Positions 32,458 to 61,329 of a stretch of 64,000 bases of DNA are shown here, piece after piece (positions within the stretch are counted from its first letter, which is position 1; the number at the start of each line of letters is the position of its first letter). The notes below the pieces were generated by a model. The model had not been told where the DNA came from. It was given only the letters and a program-made list of their open reading frames with translations, and did no database searches. The DNA is from Odobenus rosmarus divergens. Lineage: Eukaryota > Chordata > Mammalia > Carnivora > Odobenidae. The position numbers were made by a program, and so were the translations under genes. Location: the NCBI RefSeq assembly GCF_000321225.1, contig NW_004450277.1:62001-126000 (forward strand), in the 5' to 3' direction.

Positions 32458-32559
32458 TTCCTGAGATTCTAGGGAAGGGGACATAGATGATGGGAAGAGT
32501 GTCCAAGAACTTTGAGGTCATGTTTAAAATATCGCAGGAGCACATATAGGAAGACCCAG

Positions 32560-32963
32560 AGAAGGATTATGCACATCCGCCTCCCTGCGGTCCTGCGCTG
32601 TGTCACAGTGTTCCCTGGAGCCACAGTACCTCTGTGTGTTCCTTCTATACCGGCATACACACAGCGGGTCAACTCCTTCAGACCTTGGCTAAACCTGGCT
32701 ACCTCAGGGAAGCGATCCATACACCCCAGACTAAGTTAGGCATCTCTGTTATACGCGCCTCAGAGCATAACAACATGTATCACTCACAGTACTAACAAAT
32801 TTGAAACTTTACATTTATCTCTGTGGCAATTTGATGGTCTCTCCCTCACCAGACTCCAAGTTCTGCGAGGTCAGGGACTGAATCTGTCTCCTTCGCTGTT
32901 GTTTCCCCAGCGCCTAGCACAGCGCACCGCATATGGGAGGGGCTCAATAAGAACTTTAGTCTG
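32560..32963 (+). repeat. L2 LINE 3' region, split from its tail
   Basis: ACTCCAAGTTCTGCGAGGTCAGGGACTG and CCCCAGCGCCTAGCACAGCGC are L2 3' hallmarks. The L2 end is interrupted by the Can-SINE at 32964-33159 and its GAAT tail lies beyond it. Confidence 0.85.
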
Positions 32964-33159
32964 GGGGCGCCTGGGTGGCTCAGTTGGTTGGGCGACTGCC
33001 TTCGGCTCGGGTCACGATCCTGGAGTCCCAGGATCGAGTCCCGCATCGGGCTCCCTGCTCAGCGGGGAGTCTGCTTCTCCCTCTGACCCTCTTCCCTCTC
33101 ATGCTCTCTATCTCTCATTCTCTCTCTCAAATAAATAAATAAAATCTTAAAAAAAAAAA
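32964..33159 (+). mobile_element. Can-SINE, full length, inserted in L2 end
   Basis: Head GGGGGCGCCTGGGTGGCTCAG through AAATAAATAAATAAAATC and A-run. 15-base duplications at 32949-32963 and 33160-33174 differ at one base. Confidence 0.97.
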
Positions 33160-33181
33160 AAGAACCTTAGTCTGTAAGCAA

Positions 33182-33225
33182 CGAATGAATGAATGAATGA
33201 ATGAACGAGTGAGTGAATGAGTGAA
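33182..33225 (+). repeat. (GAAT)n / (GAGT)n microsatellite, displaced L2 tail
   Basis: Tandem GAAT units degrading to GAGT. L2 elements naturally end in TGAA-type repeats and this one follows the duplicated L2 end, so it is probably the expanded L2 tail rather than an independent microsatellite. Confidence 0.85.
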
Positions 33226-33403
33226 ATCCCGACACGACATGACAGGTTTCATGCAGGGCAGTGTAAATACCGACTCCTCTTCCAACGAAGAAAAGCAGAG
33301 CTCAGAATCTTGAACCATTTGGTGAACACTAACATGAACGCACATATGCGCTGACCTCCCACAACCATCCTTCTTAAGCAAGTGTCTACTTCAAAGTGTG
33401 AAC

Positions 33404-33480
33404 CTGCTCAAAGTCACCCAGACGGTAAGCGGCCGGCCTCCAGTCATTACTCCCATTTCCCAGATGCGGAAACTTGGGGA
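33404..33480 (-). repeat. Probable MIR fragment at the CpG-island edge
   Basis: CTCAAAGTCACCCAGACGG...CATTTCCCAGATGCGGAAACTTGGGG has MIR-like blocks, though their order suggests rearrangement. Confidence 0.45.
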
Positions 33481-33731
33481 AAGAGACGCCCGCCCGGCCG
33501 GGAGCACGGGAAAGGAAGGGTGGGGGAAGCAGGACTGCCCTCCAGACGGCTGCATCCGGAGGCCTCGGGGCCGCCGAGCTTCCGGTCCCCCAGCCCGCTG
33601 CCCGGGCTGCGGGGACGTGCGCGCCGTGTGGGGCGCGCACGCAGGGCGGGGCGTGCGGGGGCGCGCGCGTGCGCAGGCGAGGCGCCGAGGGCCGAGGCAG
33701 AGCCGAGGCAGAGCCGGGGAATCGCCGCCAG

Positions 33732-33781
33732 NNNNNNNNNNNNNNNNNNNNNNNNNNNNNNNNNNNNNNNNNNNNNNNNNN
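33732..33781. other. Assembly gap (50 N) in the FKBP1A 5'UTR
   Basis: Exactly 50 N in extremely GC-rich promoter sequence, ending four bases before the FKBP1A ATG. The round length suggests a placeholder, so the real missing length is unknown. It hides most of the 5'UTR and possibly the transcription start. Confidence 0.97.
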
Positions 33782-33785
33782 CGCC

Positions 33786-52043
<18,258 letters not shown>

Positions 52044-53936
52044 GTAAGGACGTGAGTGCTGAAGGGTCTTTTCCTACCTTTGTACCTCCCATGTTACACC
52101 CACTGCTTGGTGGGTAGCAGAACCAAAAATGCCACGGGTTTTTTTTCCCCCACATTCTTGCTCTGTTGGGTAGCATTTCAGTTTTAGTTATTAGTATACA
52201 CCTTGAATGCAAAAGTTTGTCACCCTGTGGCATATGTTCTCCAGCAAACTCATTGGGATGGGGCAGCTGATAGTAGCTGTTTAAACGAAGGATGTTTTTC
52301 TATTCAACTTAGAAACTAAAACTGAGTCGGGAACCAGAAATGTGGCCAAATTTATAATGCCAGCATTTTAGTTCTTTAGAAGGAAGACTGTTGAGGACTG
52401 CTTACCGCGTCCTAGTGCGTGCAGCCCCCTCGCCATGTAGAGCGAGGCCACTGCCTGTGAGGGGGTGTGAGAGAGGCACTGTTCCCCTGGGCCAGCTGCC
52501 TCGGGGCCAAGCCCGGGATACCGGAGCACACGGGCCCGCTTACTTTCTGTGGCTGGAAAGGTGAGGCCAAGGGGTGCTTGTGAAGCACAGAGGGGCTCTC
52601 AGTCCTAAGAAGGGATCTGAGGAGTTGATCAGCCTTCCTGCGTAACAGGTGAGGGAACTGAGGTCCAGAGAGAAAGACTTTACTCAAGGTCACTTCCAGG
52701 CAGTGGCAGACTAGGACTGGAACCCCTCTCCTGCTTCCCCTTCCTGGACTTGTTTTCCTTCCATTTACCCTCGTCTCTAGGAAACCAAACTCAGTGTCTT
52801 AATGGCTGATAACTTTTCATGTGGGTATCAGAATCATAAAACACATGAATGCTGCCATCTTCTTTCCACTTGGCCCCGGAGCTCTAGGTTTGCCCCCCTC
52901 CTGGCCCTGGAACCAGAGGACCACAGCCAGGAGCTGGGTGAGAATGCTTTTGTTCAAAAGCTGTCACAGGTGGCTGCCAGCCTGTCTCTTACGGTCTAAC
53001 CTTGTCCTGTTGTGGACTTCTTTAAGTAAAGGGCTTTTTAAATTCTTAGCTATTTGCTCTCTGTGTGGTTTGAGCCCTACATACCTGGGTCGGGTTTGGC
53101 GACCCTCGCTTCTCTACTTGTCATTCTCACCAGGAGGGAACTCATAACATTTTACAGAGCCTCTGTCTGCCCAGAGGTCTACACTTAGTCCAAACCCTCT
53201 TTCCTGTTCTTTGAGAGCTGAACCCTCTGGACATAAAAGTATTTGAAGGGAGCCTTGGAATTACACTGATTTGGGTACAGGCATTCTGTAAATCTGGTAG
53301 GATGAAGGGGAGAGAGGGCTACGAGTCACCCTGGCCTAAGCCTCCCCCCACGCCACCAAAGAACATCTCTGAGCTCTTGCACAGGTCTTAAAGGAAAGCC
53401 CAAGGGCACACCTAGGAAGTTGTAGGTTTGAGTAAATGAATAAAGACCACAGACACTTCCTAAATCTCTTCAACCTGAGGGATGTACCAACTTAGTGCTG
53501 CACACATGAAAGTCTCATAGGAAGCCTATTAGAAGACTCTCCTGATGCCCAGGCCACACCTTGGACCAGTTAACCACAATTACTGGGAGTGGGAGCCAAG
53601 CATAACAAGTTTTTAAAGCCCCCAAGTGATTCCTATGTGCAGCCAAGTTGGGAGACCCAGTGATAATGGGGAACTGTCCTGGCTCTCCTCAGCAAGGTAG
53701 ATGTCACCTTAGGTTTAAAAAAACACTACCAATTTAGGCAGGAGGGAGACTGCTCACCTGGGAAGCCAGCCCAAGCCCAGCCCAGGCTCTCCCCAGCTGG
53801 AGCAGAAGTGGCTGGTTCCAGGTGAGACCTTGCAGCTCCTGGGGAAGGGACTTGATATGGCAGACAGCCCGTGTCTCCCCACCGCACACACAGAGCACCA
53901 TGTTGCTGGAACTGACAGATTTTCTGTTCCCAACAG
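52044..53936 (+). other. FKBP1A: FKBP1A intron 4 (within the 3'UTR)
   Basis: A 1,893-base intron with donor GTAAGG and acceptor CCAACAG. It contains an antisense MIR near 52630-52730 and an internal AATAAA at 53439-53444, so a retained-intron or intronically polyadenylated transcript is possible. The protein would be unchanged either way. Confidence 0.85.
52630..52735 (-). repeat. MIR SINE, antisense
   Basis: GCGTAACAGGTGAGGGAACTGAGGTCCAGAGAG and ACTCAAGGTCACTTCCAGGC...GACTAGGACTGGAACCC. Confidence 0.82.
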
Positions 53937-55026
53937 ATGTGCCGTGGAGGGATGTGGCGCCTCCAGACACGCACACGCGAATCCGTACGGAGCTATTCCT
54001 GATGTTCCACTACACTCTTTGTATAAACATCGACCCCGACTGAATGTGTTCTGTCACCCGGCTTTGCTCTTTCCCTTTCTCCTCGTATGTGTGTTGACCT
54101 AAACTATATGCCATAAACCTCAAGTTACTCGTTTTATTTCGTTTTTGTTTTGGGGTGAAGGTTCAGTTTCAGTCTTTTGGATCTAGGTTTCCACTTAAGT
54201 ATTAGTCAAGTATTAACAGCACAAGTAATGGGTTAACTTTAGAATAGGATTTGGTGTGGGGGGGGTGGGATGCAAGAATCTTTATTTTATTTTTTTTTGG
54301 ATGAAATTTTTATCTATTATATATAAAACATTCTTGCTGCTGCGCTGCAAAGCCATAGCAGATTTGAGGCGCTGTCGAGGGCCGAATTACTCTCCCAGTT
54401 GAGAGATGTCCTTGGGTTGAATTAAAAGCCCTACCTAAAACTGAAGCGGGGACAGGGGAGAGCCTTTGCCTGCACTGCCCCGCCCCAGCCTCCCCTTAAA
54501 CCCTCTGCCTTTTGAAAGCAGATGCTCTCACTGCGATGTTGGACACTACAGGTATCTGTCCCCAGGCCAACAGGGACCTCCGAAGCCTTCTTCGCGGCCT
54601 GGCTTTTTTTTTTTTTTTTTCCATCCTGTGGTTTTTCTAACGGATATTCAGGACTTTTGTAATCACATAGCTATCCAAGCTCCACTTCCCAAATTTTAAG
54701 AATTTTAATCGAAAGTTTAAATTGAAGGTGCTGTTTGTAGACACTTAACACCCGATGAAAGCCCAGCCATCATGACAAACCCTTGAGTGTTGTCTTGAGA
54801 AAATGATGCTGGTCATCACAGCTTCAGCATCTCCTGGTTTTTGATGTTCGGCTCCCCCTGCTCTTATCAGAGTTTCCTGGCTTTTTCTCCTCCCCCTCTT
54901 ACCCCTTTGCTGTCCTGTGTAGTGATTTGGTGAGAGAAATTTTTGCTGCCTACCCCCCACCCCCACCTCTCCGCACTACGTATGAGTTTCAAGTTTTATT
55001 ATTGCAATAAAAGTGCTTTATGCTGG
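53937..55026 (+). other. FKBP1A: FKBP1A terminal non-coding exon (main 3'UTR)
   Basis: Starts after acceptor CCAACAG with a block matching the remembered human 3'UTR (CCATGGAGGGATCTGGTGCC-like), and stays strongly conserved through the TATATATAAAACATTC region and the final AATAAAAGTGCTTTATG. About 1.09 kb long. T-rich and AT-rich tracts (54284-54320, 54605-54620) may host regulatory RNA-binding sites, but none is assigned. Confidence 0.9.
55006..55011 (+). promoter_or_regulatory. FKBP1A: FKBP1A poly(A) signal AATAAA
   Basis: Canonical AATAAA in TTGCAATAAAAGTGC, followed by a TG/T-rich downstream element (GTGTGATGGTG). It matches the end of human FKBP1A cDNA as remembered. Cleavage is expected near 55022-55028. 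Confidence 0.93.
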
Positions 55027-55029
55027 CTT

Positions 55030-55635
55030 TTCTCAGCTCCGTGTGATGGTGATTACTTTCAGGTGCCTCCTGGGCCATTTGGTACAAGGGGGTGGGGTAG
55101 GGGCCCTGCCGATGGGGATGTCGTGTTGGGGATTGTGGCTTGGCAAAAGAATTGTAGCAGGAACATCCTTCCCTGTTGGCCCCTCTGGGGGGTGGGAGGG
55201 TTGTAGGTTTGCATCTTCACTGGTGGAAGAACTGTCAAGGAGCCCCCCTGCCCCCCCCGCCACCCCATCATCAGATGTTTCTTTAAATATGTGTTCTGGG
55301 TAGAGCGTTCTGCTGGGTTCTCTGGAGTTACCAAGAAGTGGGAAATGCAACCGGCTCTCAAGAAATAATCCACCGCTCAGCTGGAGATGAGCGGCAGCAA
55401 ATTGATGGAAGGTTACAAAGGGAAGATTGGGGTTTTAAATCATTCCTTGGTGACATTGGTGTAGAAATTCTTTGTCATGTGGGCAGGCTAGTTGGTTCCA
55501 GTAGCTTCTCTGGCCCCCACCCTGTGTGTGCTAGTAATACTCCCTTCCTCCCTTGTGATGGAGACCATCAGTAATACTCCCGTACCTGTCGAAACACAGT
55601 CCATCCCTTTATTAATTTAAGTCACTGGAGCGATA
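55030..55635. other. Downstream intergenic, no recognised feature
   Basis: Immediately after the FKBP1A poly(A) site. A C-rich run lies at 55245-55268. No exon was seen. Confidence 0.5.
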
Positions 55636-55639
55636 TTTC

Positions 55640-56050
55640 AGGGTCATGACTTTTTTTTTTGCAAAATTCCCTTATAAAAATGGTCAAACAACGATTGAAA
55701 GATTTTTATAGTGAACACTTGTATACCCACCACCTAGATTCTACCATAAACATGTTACTGTACCTATTTATCACATATTTATCCATCCCTCTATTGATCC
55801 ATCCTTTTATATCACATTTCAGAATGGCAGACATCACTACAATTCCCTCTAAATACATACTAGAATTTCGTATTTGTTTATACTCTTGTACCCTACAACA
55901 CTGTCAAGATACAGACTATGACCACCATCTCAGAAAATTCCTTTATGCCCTTTCTCAGTCCCCACTCTACCCCCAGAGGCAACATTCGTTTTATTTTCCT
56001 ACTCTAGTATTGCCTGTTACTTCTGAATTAAATTTAAATGAGGTCCTGTA
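55640..56050 (-). mobile_element. L1M-type fragment, antisense
   Basis: GTGAACACTTGTATACCCACCACCTAGATTC, ATCACATATTTATCCATCC and a C/A-rich end match a reversed L1M 3' unit. A smaller relative occurs at 38930-39010. Confidence 0.65.
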
Positions 56051-56099
56051 CTAGGTGCTCTTTCATTCAGCACTCGGTGTAATGATACCTTCACTCAGA

Positions 56100-56552
56100 A
56101 ACACAGGGAGGCTGTTAGTTCACGCCGAACCTGAAGTTAGGTTAGGACTGTGACTAGTTACAAGGTGAAAGGGACTTTGCAGATGTGATTATGCTATGAA
56201 CCCTGAGGTAGGGAGATTATCGTGGTTTGTGTGGGTGGGTCCAGTATAATCACAAGAGTCCTTAGGAGTCTGAGGAAAAACATCTGAAGATGCCTTGCTT
56301 GCTGGCTTTGAGGATGGAAGAAGAGACTAGAAGCCAAGAACTGTGGTGGCCTCTCAAAGCTGCAAACACAAGGAAACTTTTCTCCCCTGGGGCCTCTGGA
56401 AGGAACCAGCCTGGCTAACACTTTGGTTTTAGCCCGATGAGACCCATTTTGGACTTCTAATCAATCTCCAGAACTACAATGATAAATGGCTGTCGTTTTT
56501 AAGCCACTAACTTTGTGGTAATTTGTTACAGCAACAAGAGGAAACTAATATG
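56100..56552 (+). mobile_element. MLT1-type (ERVL-MaLR) solo LTR, sense
   Basis: GGGACTTTGCAGATGTGATTATGC, GGGAGATTATCGTGGTTTGTG, CCAGTATAATCACAAGAGTCCTTA, GCTTGCTGGCTTTGAGGATGG, CCCATTTTGGACTTCTAATC, and the end AGCCACTAACTTTGTGGTAATTTGTTACAGC...GAAACTAATA. No internal retroviral sequence. Confidence 0.88.
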
Positions 56553-56573
56553 GAGCCTTTGTTTCTCTTTAAC

Positions 56574-56900
56574 TTTTTTTTTTTTTTTTTTTTAAGATTT
56601 TTAAGGGGCACCTGGGTGGCTCAGTTTGTTAAGCATTTGACTCCTGATTTCAGCTCAGGTCATGATCTTAGGGCCCTGGGATTGAGCCCCGCATTGGGCT
56701 CTGTGCCCAGCTTGGAGCGTGCTTAAGATTCTCCCTCTCCCCCTGCCCCTCCCCCTGCTCGTTCATGCTCTCTCTCTGTCACTTAAATAAATAAAATCTT
56801 AAAGATTTTTAGTTAATCTTTACATCCATCATGGGCCTCTAACTCACAACCATGAGATCAAGAGTTGCATGCTATACCTACTGAGCCAGCCAGGTGCCCC
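56574..56900 (-). mobile_element. Older Can-SINE, antisense, split by a younger one
   Basis: Poly-T and AAGATTTTTA at the left; the rest resumes at 56802 and ends TACTGAGCCAGCCAGGTGCCCC at 56900. Confidence 0.88.
56604..56801 (+). mobile_element. Younger Can-SINE inside the older one
   Basis: Head AGGGGCACCTGGGTGGCTCAG to tail TAAATAAATAAAATCTTA. Duplications AAGATTTTTA at 56594-56603 and 56802-56811 lie inside the older SINE tail. Confidence 0.94.
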
Positions 56901-56930
56901 TCTCCTAGTTTTAACATGTAACAGTTTTTT

Positions 56931-57134
56931 GTTTGTTTATTTGTTTTAAGATTTATTTATTTATTCTAGAGAGAGCACAAGCAGGAGGGGCAGAGGGAGA
57001 GGGAGAGAGAATCTCTAGCAGATTCCACACTGAGCGCGGGGCTCAGCGCAGGGCTTGATCCCACAACCCTGAGATCACAACCTGAGCCAAAACGAAGAAT
57101 CCAACACTTAACCAACTGCACCACCCAGGCGCCC
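56931..57134 (-). mobile_element. Can-SINE, antisense, full length
   Basis: Tail side TTTGTTTTAAGATTTATTTATTTATTCTAG, body GAGGGGCAGAGGGAGAGGGAGAG and reverse head CAACTGCACCACCCAGGCGCCC. Confidence 0.95.
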
Positions 57135-57599
57135 TGCTATATGTTCTTTATAACTATTTTGAAGAGGGCTGTAAGTAAGATCAAATGAATGTACTGAATT
57201 AACCACCTTGCTAAAGGATAATTTTTGTTTTTAGAAAGTAAAGTCATGACTCAAATACAAAATGAACACGGTAAGGATGTTATTTAACTTGTTCATTAAT
57301 GAGAGAACAAGTAAGATATTTTAATTGGTTCAAAGGAGAATCCAAGGAATAAAAATATAATTAGCCCAGTAGGAATGCTGAAAAATTTGCTTAGTAGGAT
57401 ATACAACTGGCAGAATTGGCCAATATCTACAGAGTAATAATCAGTTACACTTAGGACTTTACAGGGTGCAGTTCGCATATGTATGGACAAGAATCACCGG
57501 CATGATCTGTTTCCTTCAATCTACATCATTATAAAGTAGCTTAAAGAGTATGTGGGCTATAGATAAAACACTCAAGTGTGGGCGGGTTGGGGGGACCTG

Positions 57600-57830
57600 T
57601 TTCAAAGTCTTTCACAGTGTTTCCTGATGCCCTGTTGTTGGGGATTTCCAATTCTTTGCTTTTATTAGAACAAAAAGCCAGTATGTCTTTGCATGTGTTA
57701 ATTTTTTTCTTTCCTAAATACATTGATTCTGTAGGAAAACATACTAGAAGGGGGATTGTAGGGTCAAAAGAGATTTTGACTTTCAATTTACATTGCCAAG
57801 TTGTATGAACATTTTCCCCACACACGGAAA
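57600..57830 (-). mobile_element. L1M-type fragment, antisense
   Basis: TACTAGAAGGGGGATTGTAGGGTCAAAAG, TTTACATTGCCAAGTTGTATGAAC are reversed L1M 3' blocks. Confidence 0.65.
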
Positions 57831-58379
57831 ACAAACCCCACCCATGTCCCACTGCAGAAAATACCACTTCTATGGGCTCTTGAAAAAAAACCCTCAAACT
57901 TGCTTTTCCAGATGCCCTCCCCTCGCCCACCCGCCACCCACCCGCCCACTTTTCCCTTATGTTCACTAGCGGGAATGAAATCTGTGGAGACTAGACCAGT
58001 TGAGGACTCTCTTCCCGGTACTGGGGAGGGGCTTAGGCTCCTCTGAAGCCCAGAGCCCGGAGCCCCATAACAGACAGGGTCAGGGGTCTGTTAAAGAAGC
58101 AGGGGTATCCTTAGGCGCGGCTAGAACTGGTTTATGTTTCTACGGACTATTTTCATTGTTTTCCTTCTTGTTTTATTTTTGAGAAGCATGGTGGTTATAT
58201 TCACAGTCCTAGGATTCAGGAAAACTGATTCTGCTTCTGACCATTTTTAACTAAGGCTCAAACACCGAATTACCCTGTTTCTGAGGTTTTCCATTCATTG
58301 AATGGACTCGGGGTGGGGACCATGGGTGGTGGGTCAAAATTCAACTCTAAAATTATAATTATTTTAAATTGAATGATCA

Positions 58380-58800
58380 TATGAGAAACTTCCTACAGGA
58401 AAGCAGCCACCCCCTACCCCCAATAACCATGATGACAGTTTGACTACAAGTAAATATCCTGTCGATCCCCGCTTGCTCCAGGAAATGGCTGGCCACAGAA
58501 AACTCTCCGCCCTTTCCTCTTTCGAAATGTCCCCAAACTGCTTACTTGCCCCCTTGCAGCTAACCAAGGATGGCCAAATGTATTGGAAGACCCGTGAATC
58601 TCCCTCACACCACTGATCCTACCCTTGTAGAATGGTTTTCACTGAAACAGCATTTCCTTTTGACTCGATGAAATATACTCCCTGACACCTTTGAACCCCT
58701 GCTGAAACAAGGGTGGCGGCAGAAGGGTTCTCTTGCTGCAAGTTTATGAATAAACAAGCTTTGTTAATATTGTTTTGGACCTAGATTTCTCTTTGACCCG
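58380..58800 (+). repeat. Possible LTR-like repeat with AATAAA
   Basis: The segment ends GCTGCAAGTTTATGAATAAACAAGCTTTGTTAATATTG, a poly(A)-signal-plus-T-rich pattern like LTR R/U5 ends. The family is not recognised and both ends are undefined; it may be an unrelated repeat. Confidence 0.3.
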
Positions 58801-59748
58801 TGGGATGCGTGTCTGTAACCATACTGCACTTAACGCGAGCCAGCTTCCTGGATGTATGTGGGTTCACTTTGATTGACAGTGTTGGACTACAGTGGTCTCT
58901 TAGATGCCATAGTTTCATAGTTTCTCATTCAACCCTCTAATTAAATTCAGTGAGTTAATGAGGGACAGCTGACACCAAAATGGATTAAAATGAAAATGCC
59001 GAGGGCAGCACTCCCCTGGCTTCTGCCCAGAGTGTGGCCTGATGAGTTCCTCTGAGTTCCCTGAGTCCCGTGCGTGCACGGGGCAGATTGAAGACCGACC
59101 CGTCAGAGGCTGGGCTTGCTGCAGCAGCTCTCCTGCAAGGCACCCAGGAAAGCAGCTGTCAGCTTTATTAGGAAGGTAGAAATATTTGCCAGTGGGTATG
59201 TAGCACGGGTATGCAATTGGATCCGTGTGCTAATTACCGCTGTAGTTCACCTATTTTAAAATTAATGCATACATTTCTGAAGGCAGTACCTGCCCAAGAT
59301 GTAGGGAAATAAATTCAGTTAACCACAGGGTATATTTGTGGTATGCCAGCCCCGTGATTAATGCTTTTCTAGGTGTCAGGAGTAAATAACAGGATAGGAC
59401 CGAGAAAGGCACTACTGGCAAGGACCTTAAATTCTAGTGGAGACCCAAAATGTGAATAAATAAATAATGTCAGGTATCCAAAGTATGAAGTGAAGTAGCC
59501 AAGTGCGGCTTGGGGGAAAACTGTTCCAGATTGATGGAACAGGAAGTACAAAGGTTCAGGGTGGTGAGTTAGGGGTGCTGGGAAGATGGTAAGGACCAAT
59601 ATGGGGAGAGCAGAAGTATGAAGGACAGGATTGGGCAGGAGCCAGGTAAGGCAGGGCATTAAATGTGACAGTACCGTGAGCATGATGATATCATTGGTGG
59701 ATTTCAGCAGAGAGTGATGTCTATTTGTTTTTAAAAGATGTCTCTGGA

Positions 59749-59958
59749 GGGGCTCCTGGATGGCTCAGTTGGTTGGGTTTCTGACTCATGGTTTTGGCTT
59801 AGGTCCTGATCTCATGGGTCATGGGATCAAGCCCTGTGTCGGGCTCCATGCTCTGAGAGGAGTTTGCTTGAGATTCTCTCTCTCTGTCCCTCCCCTTTCA
59901 AACGCACACACACACTCTCTCTCATTCTCCCTCTCTCAAATAAATCTTTAAAAAAAAA
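59749..59958 (+). mobile_element. Can-SINE, full length
   Basis: Head GGGGCTCCTGGATGGCTCAG through (CA)n/(CT)n and A tail. Perfect 16-base duplications AAAAGATGTCTCTGGA at 59733-59748 and 59959-59974 suggest a recent insertion. Confidence 0.96.
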
Positions 59959-60001
59959 AAAAGATGTCTCTGGAAAGTGGAAAATAGACTGAAGGAGATC
60001 A

Positions 60002-60401
60002 TGGTAGTTAGTCTCCAAAGATGGCCCCCAGTGATTCCTCCACTCCCCTTAAGTGTGGGCTGGCCTTATGGCTGCTTTGACCTGTAGAAGACAGTAGAAG
60101 GAATGTTCTGGGATTTCCAAGCTCAGGCCTTAAGAGAATTCCCTCCCTCTTGGAACACTAGCCTTTGGGTCCAAGCTACACAGGCCACATGGAAGAGAAT
60201 TGAAACCCACGGCCCAGAGTCCCAGCTGAGGACCCAGCAAAGATGAGAGAGCCACTTGGACATTCTGCCCACAAATGCCCACAGCCCCAGCAACATCACA
60301 TGAATAGAGGAACCACCTCCCTCAGCTCAGGAAAACCAAAGAATTACGAGATTTAATAAATTGGTCTTTAGGTGGTTTATTTCCTAGCAATGGATAACTG
60401 A
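60002..60401 (+). mobile_element. MLT1-type solo LTR, sense
   Basis: Starts TGGTAGTTAGTCTCCAAAGATGGCCCCCAG, with CTTAAGTGTGGGCTGGCC, and ends near TTTATTTCCTAGCAATGGATAACTG. It splits the surrounding ancient repeat. Confidence 0.82.
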
Positions 60402-60722
60402 AATGGGGACAAGGGTGGAAGCAGGACACCAGTGAGCCAGCTGTTGGGGTCGTTTAGGCCAGAGATGATAAAGGCCTTGACCAGACTGGTAGAAGCGAGG
60501 ATAGTAAGTAGATTCAAGGTGCACTTTATCAATGTAACTTTTAGCCTGGACTGTGGGAAAAGTCAGTAGAAAAGCGGCAGCTCCTTGCCTGGCTTTCTTA
60601 ACTCCAGACCACTCCTTAGAAACAACTATCTAAAACTCTTAGTTCTCTCTTTGACAGTGACCATCGTTTTCCACCAATAGCTTATACCGGTTTGGTGGTG
60701 GTGGTGAGGATTAAGAAACAAA

Positions 60723-60930
60723 GGGGCGCCCGGGTGGCTCAGTTGGTTAAGCATCTGACTCTTAGTTTTGGCTCAGGTCATGGTCTCATGGGCTGTGGGA
60801 TCGAACCCTGTGTCGGGCTCTGTGCTCAGTGGGGAGTCTGCTCAGAGTCTCTCCCTCTGCCTCTCTTCCCACTCTCTCTTAACCTCTGTCTCTCTAAACT
60901 AAAATCTTAAAAAGAAAGAAAAGAAAAGAA
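60723..60930 (+). mobile_element. Can-SINE, first of a head-to-tail trio
   Basis: Head GGGGCGCCCGGGTGGCTCAG; ends in an AAAGAAAGAAAAGAAAAG tail directly joined to the next copy. Confidence 0.96.
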
Positions 60931-61131
60931 GGGGGCACCTGTGTGGCTCTGTATGTTAAGCGGCAGACTCTTGATTTCAGCTTAGGTATGGTCTCGGGGT
61001 CCTGGGATCAAGTCCTGTATCAGGCTCCATGCTCAGTGGGGAGTCTGTGTGAGGATTCTCTCCCTCTCCCTCTGCCTCTCCCCACCCCATCCCCGTCAAA
61101 TAAATAAATCTTTTTTAAAAATCTCAAAGAT
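60931..61131 (+). mobile_element. Can-SINE, second of the trio
   Basis: Head GGGGGCACCTGTGTGGCTCTG; tail AAATAAATAAATC then TTTTTTAAAAATCTCAAAG before the third copy. Confidence 0.95.
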
Positions 61132-61283
61132 GGGGCACCTGGGTGGCTCAGTCGGTTAAGCATCTGCCTTTGGCTCAGGTCATGATCCCAGGGTTCTGGG
61201 ATCGAGCCCCTCATCGGGCTCCCCACTCTGCAGAGAGACTGCTTCTCCCCCTCCCTCTGCCTGCTGCTCCCCATGCTTGTGCT

Positions 61284-61328
<45 letters not shown>
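61132..61328 (+). mobile_element. Can-SINE, third of the trio, 39-A tail
   Basis: Head GGGGCACCTGGGTGGCTCAG and a body with GGGATCGAGCCCCTC. It ends in an uninterrupted run of 39 A (61290-61328), the longest homopolymer here, consistent with a young insertion. Confidence 0.96.

Positions 61329-61329
<1 letters not shown>

Larger units (their letters stand above)
59375..60560 (+). repeat. Ancient dispersed repeat split by a SINE and an LTR
   Basis: Same family as 41500-42175. Three pieces are colinear: 59375-59748, 59959-60001 and 60402-60560 (GGGGACAAGGGTGGAAGCAGG, GGCCAGAGATGATAAAGGCC). Confidence 0.6.

Noticed and set aside
60723..61328. CRISPR-like regular repeat array
   Set aside because: The repeated units are about 200 bases with A-rich tails and belong to a known SINE family in mammalian DNA.
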